DNA of 64,000 nt from Corynebacterium anserum (GTDB lineage: Bacteria > Actinomycetota > Actinomycetes > Mycobacteriales > Mycobacteriaceae): positions 558,001-622,000 of the forward strand of contig NZ_CP046883.1 in NCBI RefSeq assembly GCF_014262665.1, in the 5' to 3' direction. The translations under genes and the position numbers were made by a program. Shown in pieces: positions 55,802 through 64,000 of the stretch. The notes under the pieces were generated by a model. That model had not been told where the DNA came from and searched no databases. It saw only the letters and a program-made list of their open reading frames with translations. Position 1 is the first letter of the stretch. Every line of letters begins with the position of its first letter.

Positions 55802-56016
55802 TGCTCGTGTGCTATCAGCTCGTCTGCTGATATGCCGGTAGAGATACCGTGCAACACTGGTGGGGTATTCTCCACAAAACTGTGGGGAACTCCACCAGAT
55901 TCTTTCCTAGGGATTTGCCATAAAATGCCCGCTCATAGGTTCATACGTTTTACCGCAGAAAATTTATCTGCTTAACTAGACCTCCTGCATGCATTGCCCT
56001 CACTCGCCAATGCGTT

Positions 56017-56535
56017 GTGCAGGCACGCGACCCCAACACACCCACAACTACAGAGGATGACTCAAATACGATGCCGTTTGTGATGAATGAAGCTACCGGC
56101 ACCCGTTGGCACACATGCCATCGTGAATTACGCTGGTCAGACTTCGACCAATACCAACACGTCAATAATGCGAAATACCTGGAATTTGCCCAGGATGCGC
56201 GCATGGTCTTCCTCCGCGACGTCCTCACCGAAATGGATATCGCGGTTCCACCGTTTTTTGTCCGGCATACGACCATCGACTATCCACGTCCTCTGTCGCC
56301 CGGAGAAAATGAAGTGGCAGTGAGCACCTTCGTGACTCATGTAGGAAAAAAGTCCTGCACGATGCGTCAACAAATTAAGGATGCTCTCGGTCGCGTGACC
56401 TGTACGGTGGATACCGTCATGGTGGGGGTAGACATGATGACCGGTAAATCACGCGAATGGTCGGAAGATGACATCAAGAACCTCAAGATGTTCTTCATAC
56501 CTATAGAAGAATCAGAGGAAGAAACCGAAGGATAA
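56017..56535 (+). CDS. Acyl-CoA thioesterase, 4HBT hot-dog fold
   Basis: A 172-residue hot-dog-fold protein: LRWSDFDQYQHVNNAKYLEFAQ carries the 4-hydroxybenzoyl-CoA thioesterase type catalytic region with Asp and Asn, and HVGKKSCTMRQQI the central strand. It corresponds by order to Rv2475c. The start is uncertain: GTG at 56017 is the longest; an ATG at 56071 (MPFVMNEATG) is an alternative. The acidic tail (EESEEETEG) is unusual. It may act with the acyl-CoA ligases of this region, which is inference. Confidence 0.88.
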   Translation: MQARDPNTPTTTEDDSNTMPFVMNEATGTRWHTCHRELRWSDFDQYQHVNNAKYLEFAQDARMVFLRDVLTEMDIAVPPFFVRHTTIDYPRPLSPGENEVAVSTFVTHVGKKSCTMRQQIKDALGRVTCTVDTVMVGVDMMTGKSREWSEDDIKNLKMFFIPIEESEEETEG

Positions 56536-56570
56536 ACTCCTCAGTACACAACCTTTCTTCTTGAACACTT

Positions 56571-57314
56571 ATGCTGGTGAGCATGAACGCTCGTCTTAGC
56601 TTTTCCGTCCTCTCTGATTCAGGTTCTGTCCGGCGCTCTGTATCAGCGATGCGCCGGGCGTCGTCGGTTCTGGATCGCGTACTAAAGATGGACGCTGGAG
56701 CTATGGTTCGCGTGCGTTCCGCAGGAAAGGGAGTCTCCGACCTTTTTATTTCGACGCCACTAGGCTGCATCATCGCCCAGCGTGTACCGGGTACACCTGT
56801 AACCGACTCAGAGGACGGCGGCGATGCCGGTGCTGAAGGCATCGTTGTTTTGGCAGACAACCTGCCGAGACTCTTTCACCAATATGAACCGGAAGATGGT
56901 TGTCTCGACCTAGGCCCGATGATCAATGTGATGTGGACAGGTGCATTGCCACCGAGTCATGGTTACGTGTTCATTGATACTGTGCCAGGGGAGAAGCTGC
57001 GTGATGTGTATCGAAAGATGGCACGAGAGAATAGAGAAGCTGGTGCGCCGGGAGGTATTGCCCGGTCATTGCTGGAACAGGAGATCCTTGTTGTTAAGAC
57101 AGAGGATGGCGCGAAAAGTGCGTCGATAACAGGGCGCACCATCGCGGCGATGGGAGGTGCGGGGATCATTGCCAAGCCTGGTAATCAAGAAATGGCGGAT
57201 TTCGACTATGCACGCGTATCCATAAGCGCATCCTGGATCCGAATTGATGCGCTGTTCGGCACGGTCTTTTTCCCACGGCCTGGAGGATTAGCGCGAGTCC
57301 CCCAACCCACCTAG
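56571..57314 (+). CDS. Conserved actinobacterial hypothetical protein
   Basis: A 247-residue soluble protein that follows the thioesterase gene by 35 bp, as Rv2474c follows Rv2475c in M. tuberculosis. Visible segments are IDTVPGEKLRDVYRKMAREN and ASWIRIDALFGTVFFPRP near the end. No catalytic motif is recognised and the role is unknown. Its last codons lie in a tandem repeat. Confidence 0.78.
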   Translation: MLVSMNARLSFSVLSDSGSVRRSVSAMRRASSVLDRVLKMDAGAMVRVRSAGKGVSDLFISTPLGCIIAQRVPGTPVTDSEDGGDAGAEGIVVLADNLPRLFHQYEPEDGCLDLGPMINVMWTGALPPSHGYVFIDTVPGEKLRDVYRKMARENREAGAPGGIARSLLEQEILVVKTEDGAKSASITGRTIAAMGGAGIIAKPGNQEMADFDYARVSISASWIRIDALFGTVFFPRPGGLARVPQPT

Positions 57315-57377
57315 GCTTTGAGCCCTCGTTCCCCAACCTACCTAAGCTTTGAGCCCTCGTTCCCCAAACTGCCTAGG
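57300..57377. repeat. Two and a half 31-bp tandem repeats between convergent genes
   Basis: Units begin near 57300 and 57331, with a shortened third from 57362. They share ttgagccctcgttcccc. The first unit contains the stop of the hypothetical gene (plus strand) and the third overlaps the stop of the TauE gene (minus strand). Confidence 0.9.
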
Positions 57378-58164
57378 TTAGGAGATCGTAGGAGAGCTTT
57401 CCCACCATCGTCAAGACGACAATGAGTAGCATCACGCGCACAAAACCAGTGCCTTTGTTGATCACCATTCGGGCTCCAATCTGGGCACCAATGATGTTTG
57501 AGAAAGCCAGTGCGAGACCAAGAGTCCACCACACGTGACCGAAGCTGGCGAACACCAGGAGACCTCCGAAGTTGGTGGACGCATTGATCACTTTTGTCAT
57601 GGCGGAAGAATGGATGAAGCTGTGGGAGAGTAGCGCCGTGAGCACCATAATGAGGAAAGTGCCCGTTCCGGGTCCGAAGAAGCCGTCATAGAAACCGATT
57701 CCGGCAATCATCAGGAGAGCGATGCTGCCTGTCATCGGACTCACCGGAGTATTTGTCCCGGCACCGATCCCAAAGTTGGGGCGGATATAGACATAAATGG
57801 CCACCGCCAGAAGCAACGCGATGACTAGTGGGCGCATTACACCACTGCTGATAATCGTGGCGAGCAGGGCTCCGAATGCCGAACACACAAGCGCGATGGG
57901 GGAGGCGACCAAGAGTAGTTTCTTGTTTACTTTTACTTTGCGCAGCATGCTGATAGCTGCGGATGTGGTGCCACTGATTGATGTTAGCTTGTTGGTGCCT
58001 AGGGCGGTGGCTTCCGGGAGGCCAGGTGCTGAAATCAGCAGTAGGGGAATCATGATGAGACCGCCGCCGCCCACAATGGCGTCGATAAACCCTGCGAACG
58101 CACTGCCACCGAGTAATAACGCGATCGTTTGCGGTGCTAAATGCATGGTGTAGAAGCTAGTCAA
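57373..58164 (-). CDS. TauE/SafE family membrane protein
   Basis: A membrane protein of eight or so helices in the TauE/SafE (sulfite or organic anion exporter) family. GFIDAIVGGGGLIMIPLLL in the first repeat, GTNKLTSISGTTSAAI and GFYDGFFGPGTGTFLI in the second repeat are the hallmarks. 263 residues, normal length. The stop falls within a tandem repeat. The substrate is unknown; no sulfur gene is adjacent. Confidence 0.9.
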   Translation of the reverse strand: MTSFYTMHLAPQTIALLLGGSAFAGFIDAIVGGGGLIMIPLLLISAPGLPEATALGTNKLTSISGTTSAAISMLRKVKVNKKLLLVASPIALVCSAFGALLATIISSGVMRPLVIALLLAVAIYVYIRPNFGIGAGTNTPVSPMTGSIALLMIAGIGFYDGFFGPGTGTFLIMVLTALLSHSFIHSSAMTKVINASTNFGGLLVFASFGHVWWTLGLALAFSNIIGAQIGARMVINKGTGFVRVMLLIVVLTMVGKLSYDLLT

Positions 58165-58214
58165 TGCGTGGTGTAGACGTTAGTAAACATAGTGGGTGAT
58201 CCCTCGAGGCTGTG

Positions 58215-58622
58215 CTAATTCAATGGCGAGCCTGTGCCATGGGTGGGGGTATTGAGCAGCATATGAGCCACTCGCTCCATGTGGTCCCACATTGCTGCTC
58301 GGTGTTCATCGGGCAACTGTTCGCGGGGAATGGTTCTGAGGGCGTTGGCCATGAGTTCGAGCCAACGGTCGCGAGCCGCTTCGTCGACGCGGAACCGCGC
58401 GTGACGCATACGTAGGCGGGGGTGTCCGCGTTTTTCATTGAATTCTTGCGGGCCACCCCAGTATTGAGCGAGGAACCAGCGTAGTCGATCCTCTGCCCCC
58501 TCCATGTCCTCGGCGGGATACATGGGTCCCAGGATGTCGTCGGTGCGCACTTGCTTGTAGAACTCGTGGACTATGGCCCGAAAAGTGTCGTCGCCACCCA
58601 CGGCGTCGTAGAAATTGCTCAC
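58215..58622 (-). CDS. glbO: Truncated haemoglobin, group II (trHbO)
   Basis: A 135-residue 2/2 globin of the O type. FRAIVHEFYKQVRTDDILGPMYP begins the fold, RLRWFLAQYWGGPQEFNEKRGHPRLRMRHA contains the distal Trp/Gln region and the proximal histidine in LRMRHARF. trHbO binds oxygen tightly and is linked to oxygen supply or peroxidase activity. As in mycobacteria (Rv2470), it lies near pepN. 200 bp of non-coding sequence separate it from pepN. Confidence 0.95.
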   Translation of the reverse strand: MSNFYDAVGGDDTFRAIVHEFYKQVRTDDILGPMYPAEDMEGAEDRLRWFLAQYWGGPQEFNEKRGHPRLRMRHARFRVDEAARDRWLELMANALRTIPREQLPDEHRAAMWDHMERVAHMLLNTPTHGTGSPLN

Positions 58623-58824
58623 GTGATGTGTCGCCTCCTTGGGCTAGGGAGTTGAGGGTGTGTAAACAACTGCATGAGAAATACGCAGTGAGAGGTGGAT
58701 ACGCAGTCATTTATTCGCAGAGGGTACGTAGTCCTAGCTACCAACTCGTGAATTCGTAGCTGGCGATACGTATTTTCTGCCGCTACAGACCAGCGTACCT
58801 GCAACGAGGCGCTGGTCTGTGGTA

Positions 58825-61548
58825 TTAGCCGCGGTCGCAGGCTCGAGCTGCTTTGGCCCGGGCGACGTGGTCTCGGCCTTCCTTCAAAACGCGACGCAGC
58901 CCCGCCGGAGTGTCAGCAGACTCGATAAGTTCAGCGATCGTGGAATCGGTGGACTCGGAGTGATCCCATACAGGGTAGATCGCCTCCAGTGTGCGTAGCG
59001 CCATCTCAGAGGATAGGGATTCCCACATGTTTGGCGCGGTGTCTGCGTAGCGAGCACCGTAGTCTTCCAGCAAGCCTCCGTGACCCACGTGAGTGAAACC
59101 AGCAGTGGCATGGCGGAGGTAGAGATTGGACAACTCTGGGCCTCGCTTGGTGAAGTCATCCCAGAGTCGGGCTTTTGTTTCCGCGTCGGGGCGTGCTGCG
59201 CGGGCTTGAATGGCCATCATTTCGCCGGTAGAGGAGGAGTCTCTTTCCTGTTCGGCGGTGATTCGTGCCTCGACTTGTTCGTTGGATTCGCCTGTGATGC
59301 GGGCAGCGCCGGTGAGGGCGATGATCAACGCCCAGCGCAAATCTTGGTCAATGTTCAAACCAGGGGCTATTTCTCCTGCGGATACCTCTTGGCTGGCACC
59401 TGCCGTAACAGTGTCTTGTTCGCCCAGGAGTACCCGCAGTACTTGGGCTGATTCGGCCGATTGCTGTGCCCTGGCATAGGCGCGAACAAAGGCTAACTGA
59501 GCTTGACCGGTGATGGAACCCAGACCGTGCAAAAGCGCAGTGCGTAGGTTTTCCCACCCTTCCGATTCCGCCCATGTGGGGTCGGCGTAGTTACTGACGG
59601 CCGAGTGAGCCTGCAGCAGCAGCTGCTCCAAGACTGCCAACTCTGTTTCTGAGGCAGCTCCGCGAGCGACGAGAGCAACGAAGTCGCGGGCGCGCATCTG
59701 TGCATTCCGTGTCATCTGCCATGCTGCTGACCAGATGAGGCTGCGGGGCATGGGGTCGCTGATCTTGTCGATGTTCTCGGTAGCCGTAGCAAGCGACTTG
59801 TTGTCCAGCGCGATGAATGCGTAGGTGAGGTCATCATCGTTAACCAGAACTAGATCTCCTGCAGGTACTCCGGCGAGTTCCTTGACTTCCGTGCGCTCAC
59901 CGGCGATGTCTAGTTCTGCACGCGCCGTTCGTTCCACAGTACCGGAGTCGCTGACGCTATAGACTCCCACGGCGAGTCGATGCGTGCGGGTTTCCTCGGA
60001 ACCAGGTTGTGCGCCAGATTGGGTGATGGCGACGTGAGAGTACGCCCCATTGGCGTCGATGTCGAAGTCGGGTGCCAGGGTGTTAATACCCGTAGTTTTG
60101 AGCCACTGGTCGGCCCAGTCGGACAAATCCCTCCCGGAGGCTTGTTCCAGTGCGTCGAGTAAGTCGTTGAACGTGGCATTGCTCCAAGCGTGGGCGGCGA
60201 AGTGAGCGCGGATTCCGGCAAAGAACTGTTCAAGGCCCACGTACGCGGCGAGTTGTTTGAGGAGGCTTGCGCCCTTGGCGTAAGTGATGCCGTCGAAGTT
60301 AGCTTCGACTGTGACGATGTCTGATGCATCGCTGAATACGGGGTGGGTCGAGGAGAGCTGGTCTTGGCCATACGCCCAGGCTTTCTCCTTGTTAGCGAAC
60401 GTGACCCAGGCTGTCTTGTACTTCGTGGCGCCGGCCTGACTCATCGCCGCTGACCATGTTGCAAAGGACTCGTTGAGCCATAGGTCATCCCACCATTTCA
60501 TGGTGACCAAGTCGCCGAACCACATGTGAGCGAGTTCATGCAGGATAGTGTCTGCACGGCGTTCGTACTGGTAATGGCTGGCTGCGGAGCGGAAAATGTA
60601 TTCGTCCCGGATTGTGACGCAGCCAGCGTTTTCCATGGCGCCCATGTTGTATTCAGGGCAGAAGATTTGATCGTATTTGTAGAATGGATAGCCAATACCG
60701 AAATGCTTCGCGTAGTAGTCGAAGCCTTGTTTGGTGACCTCAAATAGTTCGTCAGCATCCAGATATTCCGCAAGGGACTTGCGACAATACAGTGCGAGAG
60801 GGACTGTCATCTCTCCGGAAGTGATTAGCTGTCCTCGTGTGAGAGCTGCGGCCGTGGTCGCTGCTGTGGTCTCCGGATGCTCGGTCACGGTGCCTGTCCA
60901 TTCGTCGCGCACCTCGTACCAGGGGCCGACGCAGAAAGCCACCAGGTAGGTGGAGAGCTGATAGTCCACCGTCGAGGTGTGCACCGTCTGCCCTTCGGAA
61001 TCGACGCCACGTTGCTCTGACACAGTGTTATTAGTGATGACACTCCATTCCGCGGGAGTGGTGAGCTTCACGTTATACGTTGCTTTGATATCCGGTTGGT
61101 CAAAGCACGCGAAAACACGCTTGGCATCAGCGGTCTCGAACTGGGTGTAAATATACACCTCGTTATCCGCTTTATCGAGGAAACGGTGGAGCCCTTGGCC
61201 AGTGGTGGAATATGCTGCCTCCGCCACAACGCAAAGTTCATGGTCTCCCTCGGCGAGGTTCTTGAGCTGGATGCCTTGCGTTTCGTCGTATTCCCCGTTG
61301 CCTGTGGTGGGGATAGCCTCATCTGTTATATCCACGCCGTCCAGCTGTACGCTGGCGATCTGTGGAGCGCGTAGGTCTATGAAGGTTGAACCCACTTGTG
61401 AGGTGAAGCGGACAGTAGTGCGAGAACCGAAGGTCTTGTGGACCATGTCTGCGCCAGCCGTGAGATCGAGGGCAATGTCGTAATGAACCTTGCTGATGAG
61501 ATCAGCGCGTTGGGCAGCCTCGGTACGAGTCAAATTGGTTGATGTCAT
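58825..61548 (-). CDS. pepN: Aminopeptidase N (M1 family)
   Basis: A zinc aminopeptidase of about 907 residues that releases N-terminal residues from peptides. The substrate-binding GAMEN motif is near residue 301 (MGAMENAGCVTI), the zinc site HELAHMWFGDLVTMKWWDDLWLNES near residue 334, and the long helical C-terminal ERAP1-like domain is complete. The ATG at 61548 (MTSTNLTRTEAAQ) is chosen because residues upstream to 61743 are unconserved and the divergent gene begins at 61732. Order with the Mrx2-like gene and rpiB matches Rv2465c-Rv2467 and C. glutamicum. Confidence 0.96.
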   Translation of the reverse strand: MTSTNLTRTEAAQRADLISKVHYDIALDLTAGADMVHKTFGSRTTVRFTSQVGSTFIDLRAPQIASVQLDGVDITDEAIPTTGNGEYDETQGIQLKNLAEGDHELCVVAEAAYSTTGQGLHRFLDKADNEVYIYTQFETADAKRVFACFDQPDIKATYNVKLTTPAEWSVITNNTVSEQRGVDSEGQTVHTSTVDYQLSTYLVAFCVGPWYEVRDEWTGTVTEHPETTAATTAAALTRGQLITSGEMTVPLALYCRKSLAEYLDADELFEVTKQGFDYYAKHFGIGYPFYKYDQIFCPEYNMGAMENAGCVTIRDEYIFRSAASHYQYERRADTILHELAHMWFGDLVTMKWWDDLWLNESFATWSAAMSQAGATKYKTAWVTFANKEKAWAYGQDQLSSTHPVFSDASDIVTVEANFDGITYAKGASLLKQLAAYVGLEQFFAGIRAHFAAHAWSNATFNDLLDALEQASGRDLSDWADQWLKTTGINTLAPDFDIDANGAYSHVAITQSGAQPGSEETRTHRLAVGVYSVSDSGTVERTARAELDIAGERTEVKELAGVPAGDLVLVNDDDLTYAFIALDNKSLATATENIDKISDPMPRSLIWSAAWQMTRNAQMRARDFVALVARGAASETELAVLEQLLLQAHSAVSNYADPTWAESEGWENLRTALLHGLGSITGQAQLAFVRAYARAQQSAESAQVLRVLLGEQDTVTAGASQEVSAGEIAPGLNIDQDLRWALIIALTGAARITGESNEQVEARITAEQERDSSSTGEMMAIQARAARPDAETKARLWDDFTKRGPELSNLYLRHATAGFTHVGHGGLLEDYGARYADTAPNMWESLSSEMALRTLEAIYPVWDHSESTDSTIAELIESADTPAGLRRVLKEGRDHVARAKAARACDRG

Positions 61549-61731
61549 GGTCACCACCCTAGTCACTCGCTGAGACACGTCTGCATAGACATATCTGCAT
61601 CGGTTTGAATCCCGTCCGTACCGATGTGTCCTCATCGTCTCGAATCCGGTCTGCATCAACGTGATCACTATGTGCGTAAAGGTTCGGGGCTCGTCTGCAC
61701 TGATGTGGGAGCGTTGACTAGGGTGGTGGCC

Positions 61732-62379
61732 ATGAGTGATCAACAGAATGCCACCATGTATTTCGATGTCACATGCCCATTTGCCTGGGTGACGAGCCGC
61801 TGGCTACTCGAAGTGGAGAAGGTCAGAGATGTGGAAATTCAGTGGGCGCCCATGAGCCTTGCGGTTCTCAATGAGGACCGTGAAGGGCTGGATCCCGCAT
61901 ACGCCCGGCAGGCCGCTAATTCAAAGGCTCCTGCGTTGGTAGCGGCAGCCATCTACACCGAATACCCGGAAAAGACGGGGGATTTTTATACGGCTATGGG
62001 AGAGAAGATCCATAACATTGGGGGTGTGGATAAACAGGATCCTGAATGCTACGACCAGCTGATCAAGAATTCCTTGGCTGAGATTGGGTTACCGGCGGAG
62101 TTCTTCGACGCTGCTCACAAGGCTGATGACGCAGAGGGCTCTTATGGCGAGCAGCTGCGGGCAAGCCACGCGAAGGCACTCGAATTGGTGGGCGATGATG
62201 TCGGCACTCCGGTGGTGCGGCTGGGCGACCGCGCCTTTTTTGGTCCGGTGTTAACTCGTATTCCGCGTGGCGAGGAGGCTGGCAAACTATTTGATGCCTC
62301 TGTTACCTTGGGCAGCTATCCGCATTTCTTCGAGCTGAAGCGCTCACGCACGGAGGATCCGCGGGCAGAGTTTGCTTAA
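61732..62379 (+). CDS. Mycothiol-linked DsbA-like reductase (Mrx2/Rv2466c family) with monothiol active site
   Basis: A thioredoxin-fold protein with a helical insertion, orthologous by place and sequence to Rv2466c, a mycothiol-dependent nitroreductase (mycoredoxin-2). Conserved parts: TSRWLLEVEKVRDVE, MSLAVLNEDREGL, YTAMGEKIHNIGG, VGTPVVRLG, and FFGPVLTRIPRGEEAGKL-type C-terminal block. The active site reads DVTCPFAW where Rv2466c has CPWC, so the second cysteine is replaced by alanine. A monothiol, glutaredoxin-like mechanism is implied. The ATG at 61732 is chosen; the frame extends upstream over the pepN leader. 215 residues. Confidence 0.9.
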   Translation: MSDQQNATMYFDVTCPFAWVTSRWLLEVEKVRDVEIQWAPMSLAVLNEDREGLDPAYARQAANSKAPALVAAAIYTEYPEKTGDFYTAMGEKIHNIGGVDKQDPECYDQLIKNSLAEIGLPAEFFDAAHKADDAEGSYGEQLRASHAKALELVGDDVGTPVVRLGDRAFFGPVLTRIPRGEEAGKLFDASVTLGSYPHFFELKRSRTEDPRAEFA

Positions 62380-62453
62380 CTGCCGTGGACTGGAAGGGGA
62401 TTTGTGGTTTCTCAATCATGACGAGTCACGGTCTTTAGGTAGGATCTGCAGAT

Positions 62454-62930
62454 ATGCGTATTTACTTGGGTGCCGACCATGCCGGCTTTGAAATGAAGAA
62501 TCTCATCAAGGACCACCTGAGCCAAAAGGGTATTGAGGTCGTTGATTGTGGTGCACACACTTATGATGCGGATGATGACTACCCAGCTTTTTGTATCGAA
62601 GCCGCGCGTCGTGTTGTCGAGGATGAGGGTTCCTTGGGCATCGTGCTCGGAGGATCCGGCAATGGTGAGCAAATTGCCGCTAATAAGGTCAAGGGAGCTC
62701 GTTGCGCTTTGGCTTGGTCGGTAGAGACCGCGCAGCTGGCTCGCGAACACAACAATGCGCAGCTGATCGGCCTAGGTGGCCGGATGCATTCGAAGGAAGA
62801 AGCGCTGGCTATCGTTGACGCTTTTGTGGCTCAGCCCTGGAGTCAGGCAGAGCGCCATCAACGGCGTATCGACATCCTGGCTGAGTACGAACGCACAGGT
62901 ATCGCTCCGGAACTACCGGAACAGAAATAG
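62454..62930 (+). CDS. rpiB: Ribose-5-phosphate isomerase B
   Basis: Interconverts ribose 5-phosphate and ribulose 5-phosphate. MRIYLGADHAGFEMKNLIK, DCGAHTYDADDDYP and IVLGGSGNGEQIAANKVKGARCALAW are the RpiB/LacAB blocks; the actinobacterial type uses an acidic catalytic base in place of Cys (GSGNGE). 158 residues. It is convergent with, and seven bases from, the small excisionase-like gene. Confidence 0.95.
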   Translation: MRIYLGADHAGFEMKNLIKDHLSQKGIEVVDCGAHTYDADDDYPAFCIEAARRVVEDEGSLGIVLGGSGNGEQIAANKVKGARCALAWSVETAQLAREHNNAQLIGLGGRMHSKEEALAIVDAFVAQPWSQAERHQRRIDILAEYERTGIAPELPEQK

Positions 62931-62937
62931 GGCTCTT

Positions 62938-63165
62938 TTAGTCTTCTGCCGAGGAATTGTTCTTGGCGAGACGTTGCCGCTGCCATTCACGGACTTCGTC
63001 AGAGTTCCACAACGTTAAACCGTTGTATTTGGTTACGGGTCGTGGAGCTCGTCCACGACCCGCATAGCTGGTGAACGTGCCGCGAGCTGTACCGGAGAAT
63101 TCAGCGCATTGGGTCGCAGTCCACAGTTCAACACCGCTGTCGCGATCGATAATCACTGGTTTCAT
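62938..63165 (-). CDS. Small excisionase-like HTH protein (copy 3)
   Basis: A 75-residue paralog of the two genes beside tRNA-Ala: VIIDRDSGVELWTATQCAEF at the N-terminus and LTLWNSDEVREWQRQR at the C-terminus, again with a different centre. It is alone here, with no hydrophobic partner frame overlapping its start. Its presence 51 kb from the other two indicates a dispersed family in this genome. Likely a small DNA-binding protein; target unknown. Confidence 0.72.
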   Translation of the reverse strand: MKPVIIDRDSGVELWTATQCAEFSGTARGTFTSYAGRGRAPRPVTKYNGLTLWNSDEVREWQRQRLAKNNSSAED

Positions 63166-63489
63166 GGCTAAGAATTCTACTTCTTCAGGTGTGGGCAGGT
63201 CTAAGACTTTGGGAAGAACTTAATGCCAAATTCAAATAATATCCACCTGATACACTCGCTTATCTGCGCGCTCAACAGACCCTTATCAACGCACCCAACA
63301 GACGCACCATCGATGTGCTCTTGTCGCGGTTCCTAGTGTGGGTCGTGGAGTTTCTTCTCATCATGGAACTCTATCTTCTCCATCTTCTGCGCTTCGGGTT
63401 TCAACGCAACAAAGATTTGTCAGCGCAAAAATAGGGAGGGGAGCCAGTACTGTACTGACTCTCCTCCCTCTTATAGAAGAGGTAGAGGC
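63166..63489. other. Gap between excisionase-like copy 3 and the SGNH hydrolase gene
   Basis: 324 bases without a gene. The right part contains the terminator of the hydrolase gene; the left part includes the promoter side of copy 3. Nothing else is seen. Confidence 0.5.
63425..63468 (-). terminator. Terminator of the SGNH hydrolase gene
   Basis: gggaggggagccagtac pairs with gtactgactctcctccc over seventeen bases with one mismatch and one G-T pair; the minus-strand tail is TATTTTTGC. Confidence 0.85.
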
Positions 63490-64000
63490 TTAGCGCAGGC
63501 CACGTGCGATGATGTGACCGGTAGCTTTAGCACCCGCAACGGTTGGGTGGTTGGTCATTGGACCCATGTTTGGATCAACGAAGCCTGCAACCCAGCGATC
63601 TGGGCCTTCTGGGGCGCAGGTGCCGTGGCCGATGGATTGCTGGTAGACGTCAATGAACTGGAAGTTATTGGCGGCAGCGGTGTTACGCAGGTTGTCGCGG
63701 AAGGCTTCCTGAATGCGGGTAGCGCCAGGAGCTGGAATTGGGTTGGTGACGTTTCCTGGGAGGTTGACCAGGCACAGCTGGTCGTTGGTTGCATACTCGG
63801 AGTAGGAAGTCATGAAGATGCGTGCGTTTGGAGCAACTTCACGGATGCGGTCGCCGACCACGCGCATCGTATCGTTGAATGCATGGAAGTCGACCTTCAG
63901 TTCAGGAGCCATGGTCTGACCGGTCTGAACCCACTGAATAGCATCCATGCCGCCGTACATCATGACAACATCCTTGGTGCCTGGACCCAGGTCACCCTGA
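63490..64000 (-). CDS. SGNH/GDSL-type hydrolase, 5' part cut off
   Basis: The frame is open through the right edge, so only the C-terminal 169 residues are seen. VVMMYGGMDAIQW resembles block III of SGNH hydrolases (usually GGND; here the Asn is Met). RIREVAPNARIFMTSYSEY and TRIQEAFRDNLRNTAAANNFQFIDVYQ are typical, and GPMTNHPTVAGAKATGHIIARGL carries the catalytic His of block V. Corynebacteria export several such lipases or esterases. The signal peptide and GDS block, if present, lie outside the window. Confidence 0.8.
   Translation of the reverse strand, partial: QGDLGPGTKDVVMMYGGMDAIQWVQTGQTMAPELKVDFHAFNDTMRVVGDRIREVAPNARIFMTSYSEYATNDQLCLVNLPGNVTNPIPAPGATRIQEAFRDNLRNTAAANNFQFIDVYQQSIGHGTCAPEGPDRWVAGFVDPNMGPMTNHPTVAGAKATGHIIARGLR

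Overview
This 64-kb window reads as a chromosomal segment of a Corynebacterium, probably a host- or skin-associated species; the species cannot be fixed from the sequence. The evidence is gene content and order: a class Ib nrd cluster next to ftn, ctaD and serB; the dinG-pncB-clpS block followed by rhomboid-murI-phosphodiesterase-rph-rdgB; orn beside the mycolate reductase gene cmrA; and ssb-ettA-thioesterase, then glbO-pepN-mycoredoxin-like-rpiB. The same orders are known in C. glutamicum and, in part, in Mycobacterium tuberculosis (Rv1329c-Rv1343c, Rv2465c-Rv2478c, Rv2509-Rv2511). cmrA implies mycolic acids.

Layout. 1-9726: a cut-off glutamate-cysteine ligase family gene, DedA, Kup, a first acyl-CoA ligase, an LpqH-like lipoprotein with a possibly leaderless promoter, an AGCS amino-acid symporter and phosphoglucomutase. 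10122-13202: a membrane-anchored DsbA and its likely redox partner VKOR, separated by a tRNA-Ala and a small cassette of paralogous excisionase-like genes. 13334-25903: nadE, a cysteine-free L36 gene, nrdH with two spaced NrdR boxes, an MFS exporter sitting between nrdH and nrdI, nrdE, ferritin, nrdF, ctaD and serB. 25970-31125 (minus strand): a second acyl-CoA ligase, dinG and pncB. 31175-39212 (plus strand): clpS, DUF2017, P1 peptidase, rhomboid, murI, Rv1339-like phosphodiesterase, rph, rdgB and an M20 amidohydrolase. 39224-43331: two small membrane proteins, tRNA-Leu, bcp, a DUF3618 protein, an AbrB-family membrane protein and a PAP2 phosphatase. 43332-45687 is the clearest accessory patch: a decayed duplicate piece of the AbrB-family gene, an AT-rich foreign-looking MFS gene, a recombinase-like scrap and tRNA-Lys. 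46000-64000: L,D-transpeptidase, CopZ-like protein, flavin reductase, tRNA-His, orn-cmrA, tRNA-Arg, CopD/CtaG fusion, ssb, ettA, thioesterase, TauE, truncated haemoglobin, pepN, a monothiol Mrx2-like protein, rpiB, a third excisionase-like gene and a cut-off SGNH hydrolase.

How it works together. The content is mostly housekeeping: DNA precursor supply (nrdHIEF, rdgB), iron and copper handling (ftn, CopZ, CopD/CtaG, ctaD), thiol and disulfide chemistry (DsbA, VKOR, bcp, Mrx2-like), envelope building (murI, L,D-transpeptidase, cmrA) and RNA turnover (rph, orn). Unusual signals are the three-member family of tiny excisionase-like proteins, two of them in a tRNA-linked cassette with tiny membrane ORFs; the exporter inside nrdHIE; repeated DtxR-half-site-like motifs before ferritin; a CsoR-like palindrome before ctaD; and a recurring habit of short tandem duplications (13-31 bp) at or near gene ends. 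No CRISPR array, rRNA operon, intact insertion sequence or complete prophage was seen.
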